A stretch of DNA of 64,000 nucleotides from Actinomycetota bacterium (GCA_004297305.1 SCTR01000010.1:277921-341920); one strand, 5' to 3'; positions 20,405 through 27,375 are shown, counted from the stretch's first letter. Numbers and translations: made by a program. The notes: generated by a model from the sequence alone, not told the origin.

Positions 20405-20689
20405 GTGGTCACGGTGGCAGCTCGCACGAAGACCACCCTGCTCGCCCAGGGCAAGGGAGCGCCGCCTCGACGGGACCGGCTGGTCGTGGCGGGTGCGGCT
20501 CTACGGGCCCGCCACTGGCGAAACCGGCTACCAGGTCATCTTCAAGGCCCCGGCCGGTGAAGGTGAGCCGCGGAAGCGAGTCCTGCGGCGAGCTTCATCG
20601 GAGGAGGAGCGCGCAAGATCTTCGCCCAGGCCGAAGCCGCACTCGACGCCGAGAGGGAGACTCCCGCGGCCGCCGGCGTGCGGGGATGA
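20405..20689 (+). pseudogene. Broken N-terminus of a tyrosine-type integrase
   Basis: Three frames must be joined to read one protein. The first gives VAARTKTTLLAQGKG. The second, from about 20484, gives WRVRLYGPATGETGYQVIFK and a basic stretch ending in EEE. The third, from about 20614, gives KIFAQAEAALDAERE and stops at 20689. The order (basic start, W-R-V-R strand, F-x-A-x-A-E-A helix) is that of the arm-binding domain of phage integrases. No catalytic domain follows, so the gene is both frameshifted and truncated. An AGGAG site precedes the first GTG. The integrase reading is by pattern and not certain. Confidence 0.45.
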
Positions 20690-20693
20690 ATTG

Positions 20694-21344
20694 GTGATCG
20701 GACTCCGGAGCATCTACCGACTAGGCCCCTACTGGGCGGACGGCAGGCTGTCTGGACGCCTGCAGAGTCGAGCGAAGACCTCGGAGATGAAGCAGTTCAT
20801 CTCCGAGGTGCGAGGGAGGGTCACCGAGTCGTTCGCACGCTCGGTTGCAGCGAAGCTTGAGCAGCTCGGGATGACAACGAAGCTGTCGGTGAACAAGATC
20901 GGACAACAGCGGCTCGTGGATTCGAAGGGTCAGGACCTCGGAGACGTCGACATCCTGGCCGCACACCGGTCGACTCGATCCATCGTCGCGGTGGAGGCGA
21001 AAGACTGCGAGATCGCTCGGACCCCGCCGAGATCGCCGGGAGTTCGAGAAGCTCCTCAAAGGAAGAAGGGCAAGAAGTCGACGGTTGAGCTGCACAGCCG
21101 GCGGCTCGCGTGGCTCCGCGAGAACCTCGCCGAGGTCGTACGCAGCCTCGGCGTGGATCCCGATGACGGACCGTGGCAAGTCGTCGGGAGCATCGTCACC
21201 AGCGGCCCGTTACTGACGCCGCTGGTGGAACACAGTCCGCTTCCCGTCGTCCCGTACGTTGACCTACGGATCGAGGCCGCACGATCCTGGACCTTCGCCG
21301 TGGGTGCGTCAGGGGAAGAAGAAGCCGCGAACGACCCGGAGTAG
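20694..21344 (+). pseudogene. C-terminal remnant of a PD-(D/E)XK nuclease-like protein
   Basis: About 216 residues are readable. GDVDILAAHRS followed by IVAVEAKDCE fits the D...ExK core of PD-(D/E)XK nucleases. Downstream, STVELHSRRLAWLRENL and a final LPVVPYVDL strand look native. Between them (about 21015-21075) the sense of the protein jumps between frames: EIART-P in one, AEIAG in the second, EFEKLLKGR in the third, then back. At least two compensating indels have therefore scrambled about 20 residues. No start with a ribosome binding site is present, and the N-terminal part expected of such proteins is missing. It is probably the tail of a larger gene cut by the island's rearrangement. 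Confidence 0.5.
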
Positions 21345-21463
21345 GGCCTTGGCGTGCGGAACTTGAGCGAACGCGCCGCCGCTTCTCCACAGATCGGGGC
21401 CCGCCCAGCCGTTAGTTCCGTAACATCTATGATACGCTCGCTCCCTGGAGAGGAGTGATCGAC

Positions 21464-21874
21464 ATGACCGGCAACAGTGCCTTCTGGGATGACCTTGCCC
21501 GCGACCTTGAGGATCCTGAGTTCCTCCGGGAGTTCGTCGTCGAGTCCATGCGCATCGCCACCGTCGACAAGGTAGTCAACGCGCTCGATGACGCACGCGA
21601 GGCCGCTGGGCTGTCCAAGGCTGAGCTTGCTCGCGCCATCCAGGTCGAGCCGGCGACGATCCGGCGCCTCTTCGCCTCGGACAAGTCGAACCCGACGCTT
21701 GGCACGCTGGCCGAGGTCGCCGCAGCGCTCGGGATGCGAATTACTATCGAGCCGCTCGATGAGGACGAGCGGACGAAGGTTACCGAGCCCCTCCTGGCTG
21801 GACGGACCGCCGACCCCGCCGCCCTGGCTCGCCACCTCCACGAGCTGCGGACCCGCTCCAAGGTTCCGGCCTGA
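21464..21874 (+). CDS. XRE-family HTH protein, HigA-like antitoxin
   Basis: The 136-residue protein has a helical N-terminus (SAFWDDLARDLEDPEFLREF) and an HTH domain at about 40-90 (ALDDAREAAGLSKAELARAI, VEPATIRRLFAS). It ends with a short tail. This is the layout of HigA-type antitoxins. The ATG at 21464 follows GGAGAGGAG at 8 bases; a -10 box TATGAT lies at 21428-21433. Its stop at 21874 is two bases from the stop of a RelE-like gene on the opposite strand. Antitoxin and toxin are normally in one operon, so the tail-to-tail order is odd; the protein could instead be a free regulator. Confidence 0.85.
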   Translation: MTGNSAFWDDLARDLEDPEFLREFVVESMRIATVDKVVNALDDAREAAGLSKAELARAIQVEPATIRRLFASDKSNPTLGTLAEVAAALGMRITIEPLDEDERTKVTEPLLAGRTADPAALARHLHELRTRSKVPA

Positions 21875-21876
21875 CG

Positions 21877-22356
21877 TCACCCGATCGAGCGCGGGTTGCG
21901 GTTGAGGTATTCCTTGCCCATCGAGCGCACCGCCGCGTAGTCGGCGTCGCTCAACGTCGTGCGGAACGGCTTGTCACGACCGTCGATAACGACCAACAGC
22001 GGCTTCTCCTGCCCCTTGGCCTCGTAGTCGAGCAGGCAGAACAAGCGGTAGTGGTGGCGCCTCGGTCCGTCGATGCGAACCTCGAACCAGCCTCTCATGT
22101 CGCCCTTCATCGCCTCCCAGTAGCCGCCGCCGGTGAACCGCTTGGGCGGTGCCGTAGCAACGGCGATGAGAACGGCGCTGGCCTTCGCACGGACCGAGAT
22201 CGGCCAGGAGCGCAGGGCATTGCGACCGGGCTCGGTCTGACCGGCGTCGTCCTCGACGTGCCGCTTGAAGTAGACGATGTCGTGCGGGTCGTCAGGAGAG
22301 GGCCCAATGCGCACAGTTGGCGCCGGAGCGTTCTTTCGCTTCTTTGAGCTCGCCAT
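21877..22356 (-). CDS. RelE/HigB-like protein, possible toxin
   Basis: The 159-residue protein has a lysine-rich start (ASSKKRKNAP), a variable region, then a RelE/ParE-type core: GYWEAMKGDMRGWFEVRID, HHYRLFCLLDYEA, a PLLVVIDGRDKPFR strand and a final helix (YAAVRSMGKEYL). RelE-type toxins are mRNA interferases acting at the ribosome; the core here fits the phage-derived Gp49-like branch, but catalytic residues cannot be fixed by eye. It converges with the HigA-like gene with a two-base gap. The ATG at 22356 has no clear ribosome binding site. Confidence 0.7.
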   Translation of the reverse strand: MASSKKRKNAPAPTVRIGPSPDDPHDIVYFKRHVEDDAGQTEPGRNALRSWPISVRAKASAVLIAVATAPPKRFTGGGYWEAMKGDMRGWFEVRIDGPRRHHYRLFCLLDYEAKGQEKPLLVVIDGRDKPFRTTLSDADYAAVRSMGKEYLNRNPRSIG

Positions 22357-22409
22357 CACCGTCAACGCTATCGGCGACTACCGACATCGGCCGGGAGGCA
22401 GGTGCCCCC

Positions 22410-22432
22410 GTGATGCAAAGTAGTGATGCAAA
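22410..22432. repeat. Paired 10-bp direct repeat
   Basis: GTGATGCAAA occurs at 22410-22419 and 22423-22432, a 13-base period, about 55 bases upstream of the RelE-like start. Close direct repeats of this size are typical for excisionase or small-regulator binding sites, but no such gene remains here. Confidence 0.55.
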
Positions 22433-22548
22433 CTGTCCCGGGTACAGCGTTCAACGGCGATACGGCGTGAACCGACGCGGCACGCCAAGCGCTCTCTGAC
22501 CTGCGGTTTAGCCGAAACCCGTCAACGACCATCTACGCGGCGACCATG

Positions 22549-22699
22549 TGGCACCAGTGGCGGCGGCGAGTCGACACTCAGCAGGATCGGTACGTCGCGG
22601 CGCTTAGCCTCCTCGAACGCCTCGGGTCCCCACTCCGACCAATCCACTGGATTGTCGGCGTGCTGGAGCAGGTACGGACTTAAGGCCGCCCCCGCCAGG
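22549..22699 (-). pseudogene. Broken second copy of the DUF255 gene start
   Basis: On the minus strand this reads [20 protein letters not shown] and then [19 protein letters not shown], matching codons about 5-48 of the intact DUF255 protein at 18222-20294. Nucleotide identity is about 94 percent over 103 aligned columns. After ILLSV the frame is lost where the intact gene has the C-x-x-C site, although the bases GCCACTGGTGCCA are still recognisable. Upstream, the native start region is replaced. It is either the displaced end of the gene left after an element inserted in it, or a fragment of a second family member. Confidence 0.85.
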
Positions 22700-23282
22700 T
22701 AGGCCGAGAAACGCGAGCGCAGTGACATCTTGGGCAACTGCGAAGTCTCGACGGGCGTCTCGCTCTCGTTGAGTCCCGTGAAGTCCGATGGCCCGGCCCC
22801 ATCGGCAGGAATGCCAGTGCGTCGAACGAGTCGTGTCCTCGGATGGCCGATTCCAACTTGGTCCGGACGGCCTCAATCTGACGTTTCAGTTGGGTACCGA
22901 TGTCGCCATGACAGGATGCCTGCTGCACGAGGTTGGTATAGAAGTCCGCGAACGCGAGACGTTCTCGGTTCCCGCGTCGATGAACTGAACGCGGTCGGGC
23001 TTGGGATGGGCGCTCGCAGTGTGGGCGCCGGCACCAACAACCGGGCGGACCTCGACTGCTCGGAGTGGCTAGGCTGCCAACCTTGGCGAATCTGCTCGCG
23101 TCTACTTCCAGGTCGTCGACCGTCGCGCGACCTCGTAGATCGCCTCGATCTGCCGCGTGCTCAGCTGGAGAATCCGCAAAAGGTCGATCGCACGAACCGC
23201 AAAGGTCGATTCGATCTTGATTCTCGCCCTTCCCCGGCCCCGCGCTTCTCCGGCACCTACTGCGACGCCCGCCTGGCACTGG
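22700..23282. other. Decayed coding sequence, no intact gene
   Basis: Short protein-like stretches remain on the minus strand in different frames. About 22800-22970 reads ERLAFADFYTNLVQQ and then [16 protein letters not shown]. About 23102-23228 reads IESTFAVRAIDLLRIL and TRQIEAIYEVARRS before a stop. None has a start codon with a ribosome binding site, and neither has a recognisable family. The base composition is less GC-biased than in the neighbours. I read this as remains of one or two genes of the island. Confidence 0.5.
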
Positions 23283-23795
23283 CTACCAGTGCGGAGGCGG
23301 GGCGGCCTGGGGCGCGGTGTGCTCGGTCCAGCCCGAACCGTCCCAGTACTTCTGACCCGGCCCGTGCGGGTTCGGATACCAACCAGCGGGAACGTCCGGC
23401 GGCGGAGGCGGCGGAAGATCGGGAACGATCCGCAGCTTGACCGTTGCAGGCCAGGAACCCTCGTGCGCGACAGGGTCGACCTGTGACCGTTCGGCCAGTG
23501 CGCGGGTCAGTTCCTCGTAGAGGGCAGCGAAGCCGGCAGTGTGCTTCTTGAGGAAATGTAACTGGTGACGTCTGCCGCCCTTAGTCCGAATATCCAGTCG
23601 ACCATTCCTGACGATGTTCGCATCGCGATAGTCAACAGTCGCAATGTCGTTGATGGCGACCTTGACCTCGGACGGAATCGGTTCGCCCGGAATCTTGGTT
23701 CCTGCAACACCCAGTGTGGCCATCTTGTTGCGGCCCCGCACGCGCAGCGTATGACCGTCGAAATCGACATCGATGGCGTACCCCCGGATGCTCAT
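23283..23795 (-). CDS. DUF4429-like protein with C-terminal DUF2510 motif
   Basis: The 170-residue protein has an N-terminal beta-rich domain (about 1-110; GYAIDVDFDGHTLRVRG, then RRHQLHFLKKHTAGF), which resembles DUF4429, a PH-like fold. A proline run (PPPPPP) follows, and then a DUF2510 motif: GWYPNPHGPGQKYWDGSGW. DUF2510 is common at the ends of actinobacterial membrane or secreted proteins, but no membrane helix is present here. The ATG at 23795 is chosen over the ATG at 23804 for spacing from AGGGG. The function is unknown. It borders the decayed island and may belong to it or to the host. Confidence 0.75.
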   Translation of the reverse strand: MSIRGYAIDVDFDGHTLRVRGRNKMATLGVAGTKIPGEPIPSEVKVAINDIATVDYRDANIVRNGRLDIRTKGGRRHQLHFLKKHTAGFAALYEELTRALAERSQVDPVAHEGSWPATVKLRIVPDLPPPPPPDVPAGWYPNPHGPGQKYWDGSGWTEHTAPQAAPPPHW

Positions 23796-24087
23796 GCTCC
23801 CCATTCCCCTGGCCGCGATCGCTTCATACCCCGTCCTCTCCTGCCGCCCCGGCGGCTGCTGAGCCTTCCCCGCTCCGCAGGATGCAGGTGGTGCGGCCCG
23901 ACTTCAAGCCTGTCAACGGGGACGTCTTGGCAACCCCTGCCCTGCCGATGCGGTGAGTGCGCCTCAGCCACGCCGGGGACGTTACGGGAGCCGTCCGACA
24001 CTGTTCAGCCGGCTTTCGCAGTGTCGTCGCCCGTCACGATCGTCGATGACGTTATGGCCGCCCAGCATGGGGGCGCAATCGCTCACG

Positions 24088-25164
24088 TCACGGCAGCAGC
24101 AGGCAGGAGTCGCCGAACTCGTGCCAGCGGTAACCGCACCTCGCCGCCTCGGCGTACGCCGCGCTGACCGCGTCGGGACCGGCAATGGCCTGCAGCAGCA
24201 ACAGGTGCGACGCCTGCGGCTCATGCCATCCCGTGAGCAAGCCGGACACCACGCGCGCCGGTCGGGACGGCCCCAGCACGAGGTCGGTCCACCCCTCACC
24301 AGGCACGACACGGCCGGCCGGCAGCGCCGCCGATTCCAGTGCCCGGGTCACCGTCGTACCGACCGCGACGACGCGACCGCCGCTCGCCCGGGTGAGTTCG
24401 ACGAGGCGGGCGGTCTGCGCTGGCACGCGGTACCACTCGGGCGCCGGTGGCTCGGCGGCCTCGGGCGACGAGAAGCCGGTGTGCAGCACGACCGGGGCGA
24501 TCGTGATCCCTGCCGCGACCAGCGACGTCACGACCTCGGCGGTCAGCGGTCGTGCGGCGCTGGGCATTTCCGCACTGCCGACCGGCGCATCGGGATCGGC
24601 GTCCGGACCTGGCGCGGTGGCAAACACCGTCTGATACGCCGACAGCGGCCAGGATCCTTCGACGTGGGAGTACGCGATCGGCTGCCCGTACCGACGAAGG
24701 TATCCCTCAAGGCCGCCCTCCACAGCGGCTGCCGCGCGCCACAACCGGGCGCCGCGCGCCGACTGCCCTGCGGGGAAAGGTGCCGTCAGCCGCAAACTGA
24801 CCTCCCCCGGGAGCTCGACGACGTCGCCGACCGCAGCGGTCAGCACCGGACCGCTGCGGTCCGGTCGGCGCAGTTCCACGACCCATTCCCGCCGCCCACC
24901 GGGCGACGCCATGGCGTGAACCGTCACCGGGACGCTGCCCAGCGCCGCCCCGTCGACCGCGGCGGGCAAGGTGGCAGACGTGTTGACCACCACCAGGTCA
25001 CCGGCCCGCAGGACCGACGGCAGCGCAGGGAGCCGGTGGTGGCGAAGCACCGGACCGCCCGCGCCGGTCGTGACCACGAGCAGACGTACGTCGTCACGTC
25101 GCCCGCCGCCCGCCTCAATCGGCGTCCGGGCGTCCGGACCGGACGCCACCCTCGACGTCGTCAT
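24088..25164 (-). CDS. QueA-like S-adenosylmethionine:tRNA ribosyltransferase-isomerase
   Basis: The 358-residue protein belongs to the QueA family, which transfers and isomerises the ribosyl part of SAM onto 7-aminomethyl-7-deazaguanine in tRNA to make epoxyqueuosine. Family blocks seen are a RAGDLVVVNTSATLPA segment near residue 50, a GLEGYLRRYGQPIAY-like substrate loop, and AYQTVFA. The N-terminal 30 residues before the first strand are extra. It overlaps the stop of an SDR gene by four bases, so the two are co-expressed. No other queuosine gene lies in the window, so a different deazapurine or a diverged role is possible. Confidence 0.85.
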   Translation of the reverse strand: MTTSRVASGPDARTPIEAGGGRRDDVRLLVVTTGAGGPVLRHHRLPALPSVLRAGDLVVVNTSATLPAAVDGAALGSVPVTVHAMASPGGRREWVVELRRPDRSGPVLTAAVGDVVELPGEVSLRLTAPFPAGQSARGARLWRAAAAVEGGLEGYLRRYGQPIAYSHVEGSWPLSAYQTVFATAPGPDADPDAPVGSAEMPSAARPLTAEVVTSLVAAGITIAPVVLHTGFSSPEAAEPPAPEWYRVPAQTARLVELTRASGGRVVAVGTTVTRALESAALPAGRVVPGEGWTDLVLGPSRPARVVSGLLTGWHEPQASHLLLLQAIAGPDAVSAAYAEAARCGYRWHEFGDSCLLLP

Positions 25165-25931
25165 GGCCGCTCCGGCGACGGACGCGACGGCGCCAGATCC
25201 GCCGCGCGGAAGCGGCCGCTCGGCGGGCGCTGGTCGATCAGCCGTAACAGAGCGGGCAGCACGGTGACCGGCTCCGGGCGATCGGAGATGTCCTGTCCGG
25301 GAAAGGCCAACTGGTGCATCGCGGTCCGCATGTCGCCGGGATCGAAGGCGTAGCTGCGCAGGTCGGGTTCCTCCGCCGCCAGGACAGCCGACAGCTGATC
25401 GAGCGCGGCCTTGGATGCGCCGTACGCACCCCAACCGACGTAGGCCTCCGTGGCAGCGTCCGAACTGAGGTTGATCACCGTCCCCGCGGTGGCCCGCAAG
25501 TGCGGCAGCAGGAGCTGGAGCAAGGCAAGCGGAGCCACCGTATTGGTGTGCAGCACAGCGGCGAACGTCTCGATGTCATAGTCGCGCAAGGGTGGAAGCG
25601 GACTGGTCCCGAGCGTGCTCGCGTTGTTGACCACCAGGTCGAGCCGCCCGTACGCCGCGACCGCCGTGGCGATCGACTCGCGATGCGCCGGGTCGCCGAC
25701 GTCACCGGCGATGGCGACGAGCCGTCCGGAACCGGTTCCCGCTGAAGGGACCTCCGCGATGTCGGTGGCGGCCTCGACTGCCGCCGCCAGCGCCCTGGGG
25801 TCGCGGCCGTCGATGATGACCGTCCAGCCTCGACCGCCCAGCGACCGGGCGAGTTCTCGGCCGAGGCCGCGGGAACCGCCGGTCACGACGGCGACGTGCG
25901 ACGGCGATGCGACGGCCTGCTCCGATGCCAT
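25161..25931 (-). CDS. Short-chain dehydrogenase/reductase
   Basis: The 256-residue SDR has VVTGGSRGLGRELA near residue 14, VNNAS, a catalytic Ser in NLSSDAA and the Y-G-A-S-K pair. NADP(H) is likely from the basic residues after the glycine loop. The ATG at 25931 starts only eight bases beyond a -10 box, so the mRNA is nearly leaderless. It is the first gene of a two-gene operon with the QueA-like gene and is divergent from soxR, with a MerR-type promoter in between. The substrate is unknown; redox-cycling quinones or aldehydes would fit a SoxR target. Confidence 0.9.
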   Translation of the reverse strand: MASEQAVASPSHVAVVTGGSRGLGRELARSLGGRGWTVIIDGRDPRALAAAVEAATDIAEVPSAGTGSGRLVAIAGDVGDPAHRESIATAVAAYGRLDLVVNNASTLGTSPLPPLRDYDIETFAAVLHTNTVAPLALLQLLLPHLRATAGTVINLSSDAATEAYVGWGAYGASKAALDQLSAVLAAEEPDLRSYAFDPGDMRTAMHQLAFPGQDISDRPEPVTVLPALLRLIDQRPPSGRFRAADLAPSRPSPERP

Positions 25932-25938
25932 GAACGGG

Positions 25939-25969
25939 AGCCTAAAATCTGAAGTTGACTTCAAGTCAA
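25939..25969 (-). promoter_or_regulatory. MerR/SoxR-type promoter for the SDR-queA operon
   Basis: On the minus strand the -35 is TTGACT (25964-25969) and the -10 is TAGGCT (25939-25944), with a 19-base spacer. Nineteen bases is the over-long spacing used by MerR-family activators. The spacer contains a perfect palindrome, TTGACTT-C-AAGTCAA (25955-25969), overlapping a second one, GAAGT-TG-ACTTC (25951-25962). The adjacent divergent gene is a SoxR homologue, the obvious ligand for this site. Confidence 0.75.
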
Positions 25970-26011
25970 TATCGCTGGAGCAGGCCAGTGCCGCGTCCTA
26001 TCATCGCGGTC

Positions 26012-26476
26012 GTGGCCTCCGTCGACGACCCGATGACCGTGGGAGAGGTCGCCGCACGATCGGGTCTGTCGCCTTCCGCACTGCGGTTCTACGAACGCGA
26101 AGGCCTGATCGAAGCTCATCGCACCGCCGGAGGGCAGCGGCGTTACGAACGAGCGGTACTGCGGCGGTTGGCGTTCATCCGCGCGGCCCGGACGGTCGGC
26201 ATCGGCCTGACCGAGGTCCGGGCAGCCCTCGACACGCTGCCGTCGTCGCGAACCCCGACGCGAGCCGACTGGTCCCGGATCTCCCGGCTCTGGCGGGCTC
26301 GGCTGGACGCCGACATCGACGCGCTCGTTGCGCTGCGCGACGGCCTGGACTCGTGCATCGGCTGCGGTTGCCTGTCGCTACGACGATGCCGACTGTCCAA
26401 CCCCGACGACCGGGCAGCGACGGCCGGCCCGGGTGCGGCCTTCCTGCCCCGCCGGCTCCGCGACGCCGAACCGTGA
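26012..26476 (+). CDS. soxR: Redox-sensitive transcriptional activator SoxR
   Basis: The 154-residue MerR-family protein has the HTH MTVGEVAARSGLSPSALRFY at residues 8-27 and the four-cysteine [2Fe-2S] motif C-I-G-C-G-C-x5-C (Cys115, 118, 120, 126), the SoxR hallmark. The length equals that of E. coli SoxR. The GTG start at 26012 lies directly after a -10 box TATCAT (25999-26004), so the mRNA is probably leaderless. In actinobacteria SoxR senses redox-active small molecules more than superoxide. Its likely target is the divergent SDR-queA operon, and arfB overlaps its stop. Confidence 0.92.
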   Translation: MASVDDPMTVGEVAARSGLSPSALRFYEREGLIEAHRTAGGQRRYERAVLRRLAFIRAARTVGIGLTEVRAALDTLPSSRTPTRADWSRISRLWRARLDADIDALVALRDGLDSCIGCGCLSLRRCRLSNPDDRAATAGPGAAFLPRRLRDAEP

Positions 26477-26901
26477 CCGAACCCCTGCTCGTGCGGCCCG
26501 GAGTGGTCATCCCCGCCGCCGAGTTGTCGTGGCGTTTCTCCCGTTCGTCCGGGCCGGGCGGCCAGTCGGTGAACACGACGGATTCTCGGGTGTCGTTGTC
26601 GTATGACGTCCAGCGCGGTACGGCGCTGCCGGCCGCGCTGCGTGACCGCGCGCTGGCCCGGCTGGGTGACCGCCTCGCCGACGGCGTACTCACTGTTCAC
26701 GCCGAGCGGGAACGATCTCAACTGTTGAACCGGCAGGCCGCGCTGCACCGGCTGGCCCGGCTACTGCGGGAGGCGACCGATCCACCCGGCCCGCGCCGTA
26801 GCCCGACACGGCCCGGCCTCGGTGCCGTCGAGCGACGGTTGAAATCGAAACAACGCCGCGGTCTCACCAAACGACTACGAGGACCCGTCGCCGACGACTG
26901 A
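26473..26901 (+). CDS. arfB: Ribosome-rescue peptidyl-tRNA hydrolase ArfB
   Basis: The 142-residue protein has one release-factor catalytic domain with the GGQ motif at residues 29-31 (SGPGGQSVN) and no codon-recognition domain. It ends in a basic tail (RRLKSKQRRGLTKRLR). This is the YaeJ/ArfB type, which enters the empty mRNA channel with its tail and frees peptides from stalled ribosomes. The GTG start overlaps the soxR stop as GTGA, so translation is coupled. Length and motif position fit E. coli ArfB. Coupling to a redox sensor suggests rescue under oxidative stress. Confidence 0.9.
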   Translation: MTEPLLVRPGVVIPAAELSWRFSRSSGPGGQSVNTTDSRVSLSYDVQRGTALPAALRDRALARLGDRLADGVLTVHAERERSQLLNRQAALHRLARLLREATDPPGPRRSPTRPGLGAVERRLKSKQRRGLTKRLRGPVADD

Positions 26902-26994
26902 CTCACCGCGGCGGACGTGCACCGGTCACCGCCGTACCGGACACGGCCGCGGCGGACACCGCTGCGGCGGCAAACCCGGGTCCCGCGCGACCTA

Positions 26995-27023
26995 TGGTCA
27001 ACTCGGGGGCGACTGTGTACGGT
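26995..27023 (+). promoter_or_regulatory. Candidate sigma-A promoter for cspA
   Basis: TGGTCA (26995-27000) and TACGGT (27018-27023) are separated by 17 bases. The start would give a leader of about 140 bases before cspA, the usual size for a cold-shock gene. Confidence 0.45.
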
Positions 27024-27057
27024 AAACCGCGTTGCCTCTGTCCCACGAACGTTCTTG

Positions 27058-27084
27058 AACGCCCGCGGTCTGGTAGCGGGCGTT
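27058..27084 (+). promoter_or_regulatory. Strong hairpin in the cspA leader
   Basis: AACGCCCGC and GCGGGCGTT pair perfectly over 9 bases with a 9-base loop and are followed by TCGTCGTATT. It sits in the middle of the cspA 5' leader and could be an attenuator or a temperature-sensitive element. Leaders of csp genes are commonly structured, but this hairpin has not been compared with known ones. Confidence 0.55.
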
Positions 27085-27171
27085 TCGTCGTATTCCCCCA
27101 GGATCGGCCGCGGGACACCGGCACCGGCGTGCGCCGTGCACGTCCGAACCCCGCAGCACAGGAGTAGGAAC

Positions 27172-27375
27172 ATGCCACAGGGCACAGTCAAGTGGTTCAA
27201 CGCCGACAAGGGTTTCGGTTTCATCGCCCAGGACGGCGGCGGGCCGGATGTCTTCGTTCACTTCAGCGCCATCGTCGCCGACGGCTACCGCAGCCTCGAT
27301 GAGAACCAGCGCGTCGAGTTCGAAATCACGCAGGGCCAGAAGGGCCCGCAGGCCGACAGCGTTCGAGCCATCTGA
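27172..27375 (+). CDS. cspA: Cold-shock protein (CspA family)
   Basis: The 67-residue protein is a single cold-shock domain with RNP-1 KGFGFI and RNP-2 VFVHF, binding single-stranded RNA or DNA as a chaperone. An AGGAG site lies seven bases before the ATG. It has its own promoter, a structured leader and a strong terminator, so it is a one-gene unit. The neighbours, arfB upstream and a convergent DUF3817 gene, appear unrelated. Confidence 0.96.
   Translation: MPQGTVKWFNADKGFGFIAQDGGGPDVFVHFSAIVADGYRSLDENQRVEFEITQGQKGPQADSVRAI

Noticed and set aside
20694..21344. Complete restriction endonuclease gene
   Set aside because: No start with a ribosome binding site, no N-terminal part, and a scrambled centre; no methyltransferase nearby.
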